Shown here one piece after another: positions 17,014 to 24,996 of a DNA stretch of 64,000 nucleotides. Numbering within the stretch: position 1 is the first letter of the stretch; every line of letters begins with the position of its first letter. The notes under the pieces were generated by a model that did no database searches, was not told where the DNA came from, and saw nothing but the letters and a program-made list of their open reading frames with translations. The position numbers and the translations under genes are program-made. The DNA is from SABI01 sp963677695 (GTDB lineage: Bacteria; Spirochaetota; Spirochaetia; Sphaerochaetales; Sphaerochaetaceae): contig CAXXUJ010000001.1 of the NCBI GenBank assembly GCA_963677695.2, positions 434,001 through 498,000 of the forward strand. The letters are read 5' to 3'.

Positions 17014-18313
17014 GTGGGATTGAGCCCAGGAAGCGAAAGCGTCTACTCGTTTCTTATGAGAAGCAGCGAGAGATCGTTTCTTGATGTATCGTCTACTTCT
17101 CTCCCAAATCTTTAGAAAGAAGTATCTCTCATCCCTATACCCGTACGCTTGTCTCCGAACTGTTTTAATCATATTGTTGATGCCTTCAAGAGGCCCATTT
17201 GAGATAGGGTATCTAACACGAGAGATAATGCCGTCAAAGTGTGTACGAATCATCTTATTGAAAGACTTCAGCATGGGTATTTTTTCAATATAGGAATCCG
17301 AAAGAGCCAGCCATTGCCGCAACCCGAGGACCATCTCCTCTTTATCCGTACACTCAAGACCTGCTTTCAGCTGATCGGAAAGAAAGAATGCTATGTTCAG
17401 AGCATCATTGCTTTGCAGCATATTATCGAGGCGCTCTTCATTCCTCGTAGACCAAATCCTTTCATCAGAAGGTATGGGAGTACCAAGATAATCATATCTT
17501 TCGTGCAGCTCCTTATTACGCTGTTTGGCAATCTGATCTTTTCTTCTCAATGCATCCCTCGAACTCAGAATGATGAAGCGGTTTCCTTTAATCGATGAAT
17601 ACTCCCGCTTTGCCTGTTTGAGATCAAGTTGTTTCTCCTGGATCTGTATGAGGAGGTCTTCCTTCTCCTCCTTAGAAGCCTTCCTGAGTGTTTTATTCAG
17701 ATCTTTGATATGAACCTCGGTTTCACGTATTGTCTGTTGATGTGTTCGCTGTTCCTGCCGTCTCAGTTCGGTGAGAATGCGATCATTGAAGTTCTTTATG
17801 TAGAGAAAATTCATCGACACACACATACCGTGAATAATGAGCAGGTTTCATCTCTCCGTAACGATCTTCAAGCCGACGCTTGTCCAATTCCCGAATCAGC
17901 TTTCTGTTCGTATGCATAATTCTGGCGACTGTTGAAACTGTCAGATCACTGTAGTCCAGAAGTCCCAGCGTCATACAGGCGAATGTCGTCGTTATGAGGT
18001 GATCGGGTTCTTTGAAAGGTATTTCCTGTGTGACTGTTCTATGGCATCGGTGACAGAGTCCCTGTTTATAGGTCACCTCTAGCCTGATATGGGTATGAAG
18101 TACCGTGAGATGTTTGAGATAGACCTGTAGATATTGATTGAAATGGATAGGTTTTCCACAGAAAGGACAAACTTCAGGTAGCGGTGTTGTCACCTTTCCA
18201 TGGATTGTTTCTACCATGATGAGGTCTTTCCCTCTTCTTATGGCTGTTCTTGTTACGTCTCTTGTGACTTCAAAGTATGGTATTTCTAAAATTGTATTGC
18301 TATACTGATCCAT
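16999..18313 (-). pseudogene. ISL3-family transposase, frameshifted and internally deleted
   Basis: The N-terminal piece (18313-17783) has the ISL3 zinc-binding region (CPFCGKP...CHRCHR) and HTH, and reaches the first catalytic Asp in VCVDEFSLHK. The C-terminal piece (17826-16999, another frame) resumes at NFNDRILTELRR and contains the catalytic Glu region NGPLEGINN plus QAYGYRDERYF. In intact ISL3 transposases these points are separated by about 60-70 residues that include the second Asp (the DHFHVVK region). That block is absent here. The reading frame changes near 17790-17800, so this is best explained by a deletion and not by a programmed frameshift. The deletion length is inferred from the family pattern. 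Confidence 0.85.
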
Positions 18314-18435
18314 GAGCGCTCTTCCCTGCTAAGTTTTGTTTTTTGGTCAATTCAATCTTAACAGATAGGGCGCTCTTCTTCATTCTTTTTCTATTTTCAT
18401 TTCACTTCACCGACCACAGGTTTTTCCCAAGAACC

Positions 18436-18443
18436 CATACTTG
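18436..18443. repeat. Target site duplication (right) of the ISL3-family element
   Basis: CATACTTG is identical to 16970-16977. Confidence 0.8.
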
Positions 18444-18460
18444 CCCAGAGGAGCTCTTAA

Positions 18461-19094
18461 TTGCTTGAATGTTATCCGTCTTACAGCAAGATGGTGAACT
18501 ACAAATATAGGTTCATTTTAGGGCGTAAGAATGTTGAGTATTTGGTTGAGATCCCCGTTTGCTGGAAAGACTTCAAACATCTTACAGGGATCCACCATCT
18601 GAAAGACCTTCCTGGCCTGAAGGTCCCCAGTGGTATAATGTATGAGAGAATTTTACGCGGAGAAATCACAAGAGATACGTTACGTATTAGCCAGTTTTAT
18701 AAAACTGAAACACTGGATATAGAAGCAAGAATAAAGGCCTTAACTTCTTTAGATTTTTTTTGAGTCAGAAAATCTTGCGTTTGATTATATGGACAGAAGC
18801 GAACATTCTTCTGAAATAAAGTCAGATTGGCTGATCACAGGGAAAATCGATGAAGAAATTTGCTACTTATTTGTTGACTCAGACAATAAAAAGCGGAATG
18901 ATGATCGCAAGTCCAGAACCTATTATATAAAATCATTCTTCCCGAAACGCAAACTCGAATATGGACACAATGCCATAAAGGTTGCAATTCTAGCGAAACA
19001 GAAAATCAACCTATCCACAGGATATATTGAAACAATAACATGTCACAAGAATTTTGATATAAACAAGATATCTCAAATTGTTACAGAAAAATAA
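18461..19094 (+). pseudogene. PBECR4-like nuclease gene split by a T8-tract frameshift
   Basis: Two consecutive frames together give one protein of about 210 residues. The first starts at TTG 18461 with AGAGGAG 7 bases upstream and contains FKHLTGIHHLKDLPGL; the second contains KSDWLITGK, YLFVDSD and YYIKSFFPKRKLEY. This order matches the PBECR4 phage/ICE-associated nuclease domain as I remember it. The frame breaks at a run of eight T (18754-18761); seven would restore one frame through ESENLAFDYMDRS. It could be a pseudogene, a phase-variable gene or a sequencing error. The ISL3 element lies 25 bases upstream and probably separated it from its promoter. Confidence 0.6.
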
Positions 19095-19327
19095 TGATTC
19101 TATATAGCCTATATGACAACCAGATTTATAATTGCTACCCCCGTACTGATAAATTCATCTTATCGGACACAGGAAGATTTCAAAACGGTTTGTCAGTTTG
19201 AATAGCCCTGCCTGACACTACCAGGATAAGCTTGAGGTGATAAGGATATCACAAACATCGGCAGAACAGGTTCAAGAGGACCACTCTCGATTTCCTCAGA
19301 TAACAATAACGCTCTCTCCACCACTCC

Positions 19328-20299
19328 TCATTCCATAGGATAGCGCATACCCCATCTGGAGCGGATCGAATCCATGATACTCATGATCCTGAGGGTCTCC
19401 GCATGAGGCATCTGTGGGCATTCCATGCTCCCTTCCCTGATGGCATCGATGCACGCCTGCACCTGATATTCAAACCCGGTGATCTGTTTCGGCTGCATGA
19501 TTTCCTGTATCAGCTGGTAGTCCAGGTCGTAGACCCTGATAGCCTCCGGGTTGTTGATATTGGTCACCTCAATGAAACCCTTCGTGCCGAAGATCATACC
19601 CCGTCTGTCAGTCAGAGCATGCTGAGAACAATGAAGAGAGGCCATGACGTTTCCCCGATAGGTGAACACAGTGGTGCTCTGACCATCCACCCCGGTCTCG
19701 ATGGGTATCATAGCGGTCTCAAAGGAAATGAAGTCATTCCCCAGTACCATTGACATGAAATTGATAGTGTAGACTCCTACATCCAACAGAGCCCCTCCTG
19801 CAAGAAGGGGATCACGCATCCTGGGAACAGTGTCTATCACATACCCGAGGTTCGCTGTCAGCGATCTCACCTCTCCTATCACACCGCTGGCAAGGATGTC
19901 ATCAAGGAACTTCCGCATGGGAAGATAGCGTGTCCAGATAGCTTCAGCCAGAAGAAGATTCTTCTTTCGAGCAAGGGCGATCACTTCCTCTGCCTGCGCT
20001 TCATTCATGGTGAAGGCCTTTTCACAGAGGACGTTCTTACCGTGTTCGAGGGCGAGCAGCATATGCTCCCGATGGTGGGAATGGGGAGAGGCGACATAGA
20101 TCAGTTCGATATCGGGATCACTGACAAGCTCTTCATAGGAACCGTAAGCCTTCTCCATACCGAATTCCTGTGCGAAAGTTCTGGCCTTCTCAAGATCACG
20201 GGAGCCTATCGCATAGGCTCTCGCCGTTTCCATCCCGTTCAGGGTCTCAGCCATGTTCCGCGCGATACCGCCTGCCCCGATAATACCAACATTCATCAT
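19328..20299 (-). CDS. Gfo/Idh/MocA-family NAD(P)-dependent oxidoreductase
   Basis: The N terminus has the dinucleotide-binding loop VGIIGAGGIARNMAE. The YVASPHSHHREHMLLALEHGKNVLCEKAFTMN stretch contains the family's EKP-type motif in the form EKAF. The C-terminal domain includes GGALLDVGVYTINF. Members oxidise or reduce cyclic sugars and inositols, or trans-dihydrodiols. At 323 residues it is full length and cytoplasmic. It stands alone on the minus strand, with about 100 bases to the DMT transporter gene upstream, so it may be distal in that operon. Substrate unknown. The residue A in place of P in the motif is a common variant. Confidence 0.88.
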   Translation of the reverse strand: MMNVGIIGAGGIARNMAETLNGMETARAYAIGSRDLEKARTFAQEFGMEKAYGSYEELVSDPDIELIYVASPHSHHREHMLLALEHGKNVLCEKAFTMNEAQAEEVIALARKKNLLLAEAIWTRYLPMRKFLDDILASGVIGEVRSLTANLGYVIDTVPRMRDPLLAGGALLDVGVYTINFMSMVLGNDFISFETAMIPIETGVDGQSTTVFTYRGNVMASLHCSQHALTDRRGMIFGTKGFIEVTNINNPEAIRVYDLDYQLIQEIMQPKQITGFEYQVQACIDAIREGSMECPQMPHAETLRIMSIMDSIRSRWGMRYPME

Positions 20300-20405
20300 G
20301 GAATCTCCTCCTCTTTATTACTCAGGAAGAAGTATACCACACGCTTGACCAGGGTAGGGTTTTATCCTGAACAGCACATATCAGACACTATTTCAGCCTC
20401 ACGGT

Positions 20406-21356
20406 TCAGCTGCCTATCACCTTCTTATGACCTCTGGATGACAATGCCATGATGATCACTTCCCCCCAGTTGAAGAACACAAGCCCACTCAGGATAATCG
20501 CTCCCCCTATGAGGGTTGCACTGCTTACCGTCTCCCCTGCCAGAATAAATCCCCAGAAGGTGGAGAGGAAGGGGGTGACAAACATGTAGTTGGTCACCTG
20601 CGAAGCAAGCTTCGCCTTGGAGAGCGCTTTTGTCCACATCACATAGGCTATGGCGCTGGAGAAGACTCCGAGGATCAGCATATAGAGAACATAGATAAGA
20701 GGAACACTCTGCATCTCTGTCATTGCCTTGGGGAGATGGAAGAGGTAGAAGACCGTTCCACCTATCATACTGTAGGTTGCTGTTTCCAGTGCGGTATAGC
20801 GTCTGCCGAGTACCCTCTGGAGTATGTTGTAATAGCTGATCAGGAAGGCAGCCGCAGCAAGCCAGAGGATTCCCGTCAGTGCGCTTGAAGAGTCCTTCAT
20901 CACCGACAGTACGATAACTCCGAGAAGGGAGAGTCCCATGGAGAGCCATTGGAAGAGTTTCAGCCGTTCTTTATGTAAGAGGTTTGCTATCGATGCAGTG
21001 ATGACCGGGCTGGTTGCGATGATGACACTGGCTGTTGAGGAGTTTGCCGTCTTGAGTCCTTCATTGAACATCAGGAGGTAGAGATAGAATCCGACGATAC
21101 CGGCAAGAATGAACAGAGGGATATCCTTCAGTTTCGGAAGTCTGGAGCGCGTCAGAGCCAATGCGATGATCATCGTCACTGATGCGATCACGCAGCGCAG
21201 TGCTCCGATGGAGGCTGCGCTTACCTCAGGCATCATGATCCTGGTCAGCACAAAGATGAGTGACCAGCAGATGACAGTGGTAATGGCATACAGGTGATGG
21301 CTATCGCGTATTCGCATAATAGATAGCATCATCGTAGAAAGAGAAAACCTTGTCAA
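20406..21356 (-). CDS. EamA/DMT-superfamily transporter
   Basis: Ten predicted membrane helices arranged as two EamA repeats are visible, with the second repeat starting near WLAAAAFLISYYNILQRVL. Family features include the ALRCVIAS segment after the second helix and TSPVITASIANLL in the first repeat. These carriers export or import small metabolites; the substrate is unknown. The TTG start at 21356 directly follows the MATE stop codon (TGA then TTG), so coupling is likely; an ATG at 21332 is an alternative. Length of 316 residues from TTG is slightly long for the family, which favours the later start. Confidence 0.85.
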   Translation of the reverse strand: MTRFSLSTMMLSIMRIRDSHHLYAITTVICWSLIFVLTRIMMPEVSAASIGALRCVIASVTMIIALALTRSRLPKLKDIPLFILAGIVGFYLYLLMFNEGLKTANSSTASVIIATSPVITASIANLLHKERLKLFQWLSMGLSLLGVIVLSVMKDSSSALTGILWLAAAAFLISYYNILQRVLGRRYTALETATYSMIGGTVFYLFHLPKAMTEMQSVPLIYVLYMLILGVFSSAIAYVMWTKALSKAKLASQVTNYMFVTPFLSTFWGFILAGETVSSATLIGGAIILSGLVFFNWGEVIIMALSSRGHKKVIGS

Positions 21357-22712
21357 TCAGGCCTTTGCATCCAGTTTCCTGTTTCCCATCCAGTCGGTGC
21401 TGAAGTAGTAGATGATGAAGATGACTGCGCTCATGCTCCAGGTGATGGGGTATGCCCAGAAGACGACGCGGATGTCCATAAGAAGTGAAAGGGCGACCTT
21501 GATATAGATGACACGGAATATGCACCAGCAGGCTAACATGACGGTCATGGGTACCATCGATTTCCCCGCCCCTCTGAAGATTCCCGCCATGACATGGGAG
21601 AGGGCAAGAGGCATGATGAACATGGTTGATATCTGAGCCTTCTGAACCCCTACGGCTATGACCGCAGGGTCCCTACTGAAGAGGCTGAGCAGGGGCTCTG
21701 CGTAGTAGTAGAGAAGGAGTCCTATAGACTCTGCGAGTACCATGGAGAAGAGTACTCCGAACCGTGTTCCCTTTCGTACCCGATCCATCTGCCTCGCACC
21801 GAGATTCTGCCCCGTGAAGGTGGTGAGGGCAAGGGCGAAGCTGGTGACCGGGATGAAGGCGAAGCCTTGAATGCGCATGAAGGAGCCGCTGCCTGCCATG
21901 GCGGCCGCTCCGAAGAGGTTGACGCTTGCCTGCACAAAGACATTGGCAAGCGAGGTGACTGAGTTCTGGATGCCCGAAGGTACGCCGATTCTCAGTATCT
22001 TTGTGATATGACCGGTATGGAAGCGGATATTCTTCAGTTCGACCCGTACCACGTCTTTCGTCGTGAACAGCAGTCGGAAGGCGAGAAACGCACTCACTGA
22101 CTGGCTGAAAATGGTTGCATAGGCGGTACCGGCAATGCCCAGCTTGAAGTACCCGACCAGAAGGAGGTCAAGGAGAATATTGAGCACAGAGGCGGTCATC
22201 AGGAAGTAGAGGGGATGCCTGCTATCCCCCACAGCCTGGAGGATACCGGTTGCGGCATTGTAGAGGATAAGGGCGCTCACACCCAGAAAATAGATGCGTA
22301 CATAGGTGTTCGCATCGGCAAAGACATTATCGGGAGTACCCATCCACTTGAGGAAGAGCGGAGCGAATATATAACCGAAGACGGTAAAGAAGAGAGAGCA
22401 CAGCAGTGCGAACGCCACCGAAGTGTGCACCGCCTTTTTCACCCCTTCATGATCCTGAGCCCCATACAGGATGGAGATCCGCACCCCTGCCCCGACGAAA
22501 AGTCCCTGGAAGACTCCGATGGTAAGAAATACCAGAGAAGCTGTGGAACTGATCGCTGCAAGTGCTTCCTTGCCGACGAAATTCCCCACCACAAGAGAGT
22601 CTGCCGTGTTGTAAAGCTGCTGGGAAAGGGTACCGATGGATAAAGGGATGGCGAAATAGATCAGATTCTTGTGAATCGACCCACTGGTCATCAGTTTTGT
22701 ATGTGTACCCAT
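21357..22712 (-). CDS. MATE-family efflux transporter
   Basis: Twelve membrane helices in two six-helix halves, with conserved MATE features: LYNTADSLVVGNFVG in helix 1-2, VGAGVRISILYGAQD, and in the second half GTGFGQNLGA-type sequence (TFTGQNLGARQMDRVRKGT). Such proteins expel cationic compounds using a Na+ or H+ gradient. I place the start at ATG 22712 (MGTHTKLMTSGS), seven codons into the longest frame, because it matches the family N terminus and lies 9 bases after a TACAGT element preceded at 17 bases by TTGCAT. That arrangement and the lack of a ribosome binding site suggest a leaderless message. Substrate unknown. Confidence 0.88.
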   Translation of the reverse strand: MGTHTKLMTSGSIHKNLIYFAIPLSIGTLSQQLYNTADSLVVGNFVGKEALAAISSTASLVFLTIGVFQGLFVGAGVRISILYGAQDHEGVKKAVHTSVAFALLCSLFFTVFGYIFAPLFLKWMGTPDNVFADANTYVRIYFLGVSALILYNAATGILQAVGDSRHPLYFLMTASVLNILLDLLLVGYFKLGIAGTAYATIFSQSVSAFLAFRLLFTTKDVVRVELKNIRFHTGHITKILRIGVPSGIQNSVTSLANVFVQASVNLFGAAAMAGSGSFMRIQGFAFIPVTSFALALTTFTGQNLGARQMDRVRKGTRFGVLFSMVLAESIGLLLYYYAEPLLSLFSRDPAVIAVGVQKAQISTMFIMPLALSHVMAGIFRGAGKSMVPMTVMLACWCIFRVIYIKVALSLLMDIRVVFWAYPITWSMSAVIFIIYYFSTDWMGNRKLDAKA

Positions 22713-22829
22713 AATACAGGTACTGTAGATCATCGCCCGTTTTGATGCAATCAGGTTTCGTTCATTCCTGATTGTTTTATACAGACTTTATTCGAAGACA
22801 ACGCAGCCTGAAAAGTCCCTGAGAGATGT

Positions 22830-23774
22830 CTATATGACCTCTGCCTCTGCCTGAGGGAGCAGACATTCAGCAGCAAACCTCTCCGCTTTCTGATTCTCTC
22901 TATCGGAGTTCCTGCTCTCTGTGATGTACAGCCGTTTCTTCTCTCCGTGGAGAATATGGTATCCCTGATGAAAGAAGGTGAACCAGAAGCTATCTTCGCT
23001 GTGACCCCTGGGGTTCAACAGAATCATCGCCTTTTGAGGAGAGAGCCACTTTGATGCTCCGTACCAGGGAACTTTAGGTAAAGAGGGGACAAAGGAAATT
23101 GCTACACCGGAATCAGCACAGAGGGAAATCATCTCATTCACACAATCATCCTGAGTTTGAACGATCATCTCTCGAATCTTTTGAAGCGCATCGGCAAACC
23201 GCGTTCGGTCATACTCCGCACACACTATCTCTTTCGCCCACCGTTCTCCCATTCGAATCCAGGCCGAGGCCGAACCGATGTCGGTTTCAAAGCATCGTGG
23301 TCGTTTTGCAGCTGCCTGCGGGTTATCCCATACGGCACTCCAGGCCTCGACACTCGCCACTCCGTAGAACTGTAAAGCAGATCTCACCAGAGGAACAGGA
23401 TTCTGTTCATTCTTGAGGACTCCACGGGAAATCAATGCTGATACCGGAAGAGTCTGAAGCCATTTCTTTCCCTGCTCGAGTTTCTCTTCTTCCGCAATTC
23501 TGCATAGCTGTTCCCTGTAGCACATCTCAAGATTATTCCAGATTCGAGAAGGCACACCGGTAACCAGCTCAAGCTTGTTGGCTGTCTCGAACGTAATGGG
23601 CTGTTCGCCCTTGAGAATACGTATGATCGTCTGCTCAGATAATCCGGTTCGTACCGATAGCTCCTTCTGTTTCATTGACAGACTTTTCATTACTTCCTTT
23701 AACGTCTCTGAGGGAGAAACAGCGTAATCGGGTTCAAACCCATATCGTGTTCTTTTATTCTCTATGGTATTCAT
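22830..23774 (-). CDS. HigA-like antitoxin with XRE HTH and degenerate ImmA/IrrE peptidase domain
   Basis: Residues 20-80 form an XRE HTH of the HigA type (ETLKEVMKSLSMKQKELSVRTGLSEQTIIRILKGEQ). The C-terminal domain looks like ImmA/IrrE (DUF955): VAISFVP, then AMILLNPRG, WFTFFHQGYHILHG and a downstream ENQKAERFAAECLLP helix. The zinc peptidase motif HExxH is HQGYH (269-273), so the catalytic Glu is Gln; peptidase activity is doubtful although metal ligands remain. It overlaps the HigB-like toxin gene by 4 bases, toxin first, which is the usual order for HigBA. It most likely neutralises the toxin and represses the operon. Confidence 0.85.
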   Translation of the reverse strand: MNTIENKRTRYGFEPDYAVSPSETLKEVMKSLSMKQKELSVRTGLSEQTIIRILKGEQPITFETANKLELVTGVPSRIWNNLEMCYREQLCRIAEEEKLEQGKKWLQTLPVSALISRGVLKNEQNPVPLVRSALQFYGVASVEAWSAVWDNPQAAAKRPRCFETDIGSASAWIRMGERWAKEIVCAEYDRTRFADALQKIREMIVQTQDDCVNEMISLCADSGVAISFVPSLPKVPWYGASKWLSPQKAMILLNPRGHSEDSFWFTFFHQGYHILHGEKKRLYITESRNSDRENQKAERFAAECLLPQAEAEVI

Positions 23775-24133
23775 ATTCTCCCCTTCCTCGGATTCTTCCT
23801 ATCATGGGTATCTTCGATCGCGATCACCTCTATTTCAGTAACACCACTTCGGTCGACACCGCCATCGGCTCGCAAGGGTACGGGTTCGCTCGAAGGAATG
23901 AACAGAAGTCTGTAGGGATGTTGCAGATCTACGGAGTACACTCCGTTTCTTCCCGTCAGTTCATGACACCGTGCAGGAGGAAGATGAGAGATATCTTCAA
24001 GGGTATCGGCTGCTTTGATTTCCATGAGCCGCTGCCTCAGTTTCCTTGCCAGAGCGGTACCATAGGTCTTCTCCATGTCCTTAGCATGACTGCACTCTTT
24101 TTGAAGCTTTCTCGTCAGAATATATATATCCAC
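23771..24133 (-). CDS. HigB-like toxin of the RelE/ParE superfamily
   Basis: This 120-residue basic protein has the killer-protein arrangement: an N-terminal helix pair (YGTALARKLRQRLMEIKAADTL), then LPPARCHELTGRNGVYSVDL, HPYRLLFIP and a last strand TEIEVIAIEDTHD. RelE-family HigB toxins cleave mRNA on the ribosome; the exact activity here is inferred. It starts at GTG 24133 behind AGAGG. An inverted repeat covers its promoter region. The HigA-like gene follows with a 4-base overlap. Confidence 0.85.
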   Translation of the reverse strand: MDIYILTRKLQKECSHAKDMEKTYGTALARKLRQRLMEIKAADTLEDISHLPPARCHELTGRNGVYSVDLQHPYRLLFIPSSEPVPLRADGGVDRSGVTEIEVIAIEDTHDRKNPRKGRI

Positions 24134-24156
24134 TGAAACCTCTTGTCAATATTACA

Positions 24157-24173
24157 TTAACACAGTTTGTTAA
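24157..24173. promoter_or_regulatory. Inverted repeat in front of the HigBA-like operon
   Basis: TTAACA-CAGTT-TGTTAA lies 24-40 bases before the GTG start, immediately upstream of a possible -10 (TAATAT on the minus strand). It is a plausible operator for the HigA-like repressor. Confidence 0.5.
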
Positions 24174-24456
24174 TTCTTTTTTCAAACATCATAATGAACA
24201 TTACCGCACGACCAAAATCACCGCATTCCATATCACTCAGAACGCTATGAGGTGTTCAGGGATCATGGAGCGCATGCGATTATACGTATAAGAAGACCGG
24301 TAAAGGAGTAGAACTGCTTCACTTGTTGATAAATATATCATTTTTGATATATTTAAGTCAGTGCGGGTGACTGCGTAGAAGAAGTTGGAAACTGACACTA
24401 CTCACCTACCCGTTGTGAAATCAGCCGGTAGCAATACATGAAAAGGAGCGCAGTAT
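24174..24456. other. Intergenic region between HigBA-like operon and orphan HTH gene
   Basis: No credible gene is present. It contains the divergent regulatory sites described separately and an AT-rich palindrome at 24330-24355. The rest shows no repeat or hairpin with a T-run. Confidence 0.5.
24330..24355. promoter_or_regulatory. Perfect AT-rich palindrome (operator candidate)
   Basis: Eleven-base arms TAAATATATCA (24330-24340) and TGATATATTTA (24345-24355) are separated by TTTT. The site lies about 100 bases before the HTH+RHH gene and is a likely binding site for that protein or another dimeric repressor. Confidence 0.55.
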
Positions 24457-24882
24457 ATGGATGAACAGATCATACATGTTGATGCATTGGAAGAGAGACT
24501 TCTTTCAGATGATGCATCATTTGCAGAGTACCACCGCCTGTGGAAACCGTTAGCGAAGTTCCTGGTGGACTATGAATACTTGAAAGGAGTGAACAGACTC
24601 ACTCAGAATGATATCGCATCGAGGTCAAAGACTACACAGAGTGCCATTTCTCGGTTGATTCGGATGAAAGGAAAACCGACGTACACCCTCCTCCACAGAG
24701 TGAGTGAAGCTGTGGGCGGGAACCTGTTTGTCACCCCCTTAGCCGATATGACGGTCACACTCCCATACGATCTTCACGCTCAGGCCGTAAAACTTGCAGA
24801 AGCTCAGCATATCAGTGTAACTGAACTCATGCAGAAGCTTCTGAGAGAATCGATTTCCACTCACCCTATTGCCTCCGAGTGA
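24457..24882 (+). CDS. Orphan antitoxin-like protein: XRE HTH plus ribbon-helix-helix
   Basis: Residues 35-90 hold an XRE HTH (LTQNDIASRSKTTQSAISRLIRMKGKPTYTLLHRVSEAVG). The C terminus (MTVTLPYDLHAQAVKLAEAQHISVTELMQKLLRES) has the pattern of a short beta strand and two helices of CopG-like ribbon-helix-helix proteins. The combination of two DNA-binding modules in 141 residues is unusual. AAGGAG precedes the ATG by 9 bases. No toxin gene adjoins it on either side, in the same operon at least, so it may be a stand-alone regulator or an orphan antitoxin. Confidence 0.75.
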   Translation: MDEQIIHVDALEERLLSDDASFAEYHRLWKPLAKFLVDYEYLKGVNRLTQNDIASRSKTTQSAISRLIRMKGKPTYTLLHRVSEAVGGNLFVTPLADMTVTLPYDLHAQAVKLAEAQHISVTELMQKLLRESISTHPIASE

Positions 24883-24948
24883 CACCTCTGTGACCTCTCT
24901 GTACCCCCGGGGCAGTAGGCTGCCCTGTTTTCAAACGACACTACACCT

Positions 24949-24989
24949 AACATTATAATTGAATAATAACAATTATAATGTTATTATTC
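24949..24989. promoter_or_regulatory. Interlocking inverted repeats before the AbiE-like operon
   Basis: AACATTATAATT (24949-24960) is a perfect complement of AATTATAATGTT (24971-24982). GAATAATAAC (24961-24970) is a perfect complement of GTTATTATTC (24980-24989). The two pairs alternate (A-B-A'-B'), so only one hairpin could form at a time. The block also contains TATAAT and ends 7 bases before the first start codon. AbiEi proteins are known to repress their operon through paired inverted repeats. Confidence 0.65.
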
Positions 24990-24996
24990 ACATACT

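Larger units (their letters stand above)
16978..18435 (-). mobile_element. Defective ISL3-family insertion sequence (1,458 bp)
   Basis: The boundaries are set by the 8-bp CATACTTG duplication. The ends are inverted repeats: GGATCATGGGATAAAACT on the left, and on the right (complement) GGTTCTTGGGAAAAACCTG. The left end is tandemly duplicated: the same 18 bases occur at 16978-16995 and 16996-17013. The single transposase gene is broken and lacks its central part, so the element cannot move by itself. It is inserted directly behind the small RNA terminator and in front of the PBECR4-like gene. Confidence 0.85.

Noticed and set aside
17783..17826. Programmed frameshift in the ISL3-family transposase
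   Set aside because: ISL3 elements do not normally use frameshifting, there is no slippery run at the junction, and the segment with the second catalytic Asp is missing, which fits a deletion.
13810..19100. tRNA-integrated genomic island with attachment sites
   Set aside because: No repeat of the tRNA 3' end was found downstream and no integrase gene is present. The region is better explained by separate IS insertions.
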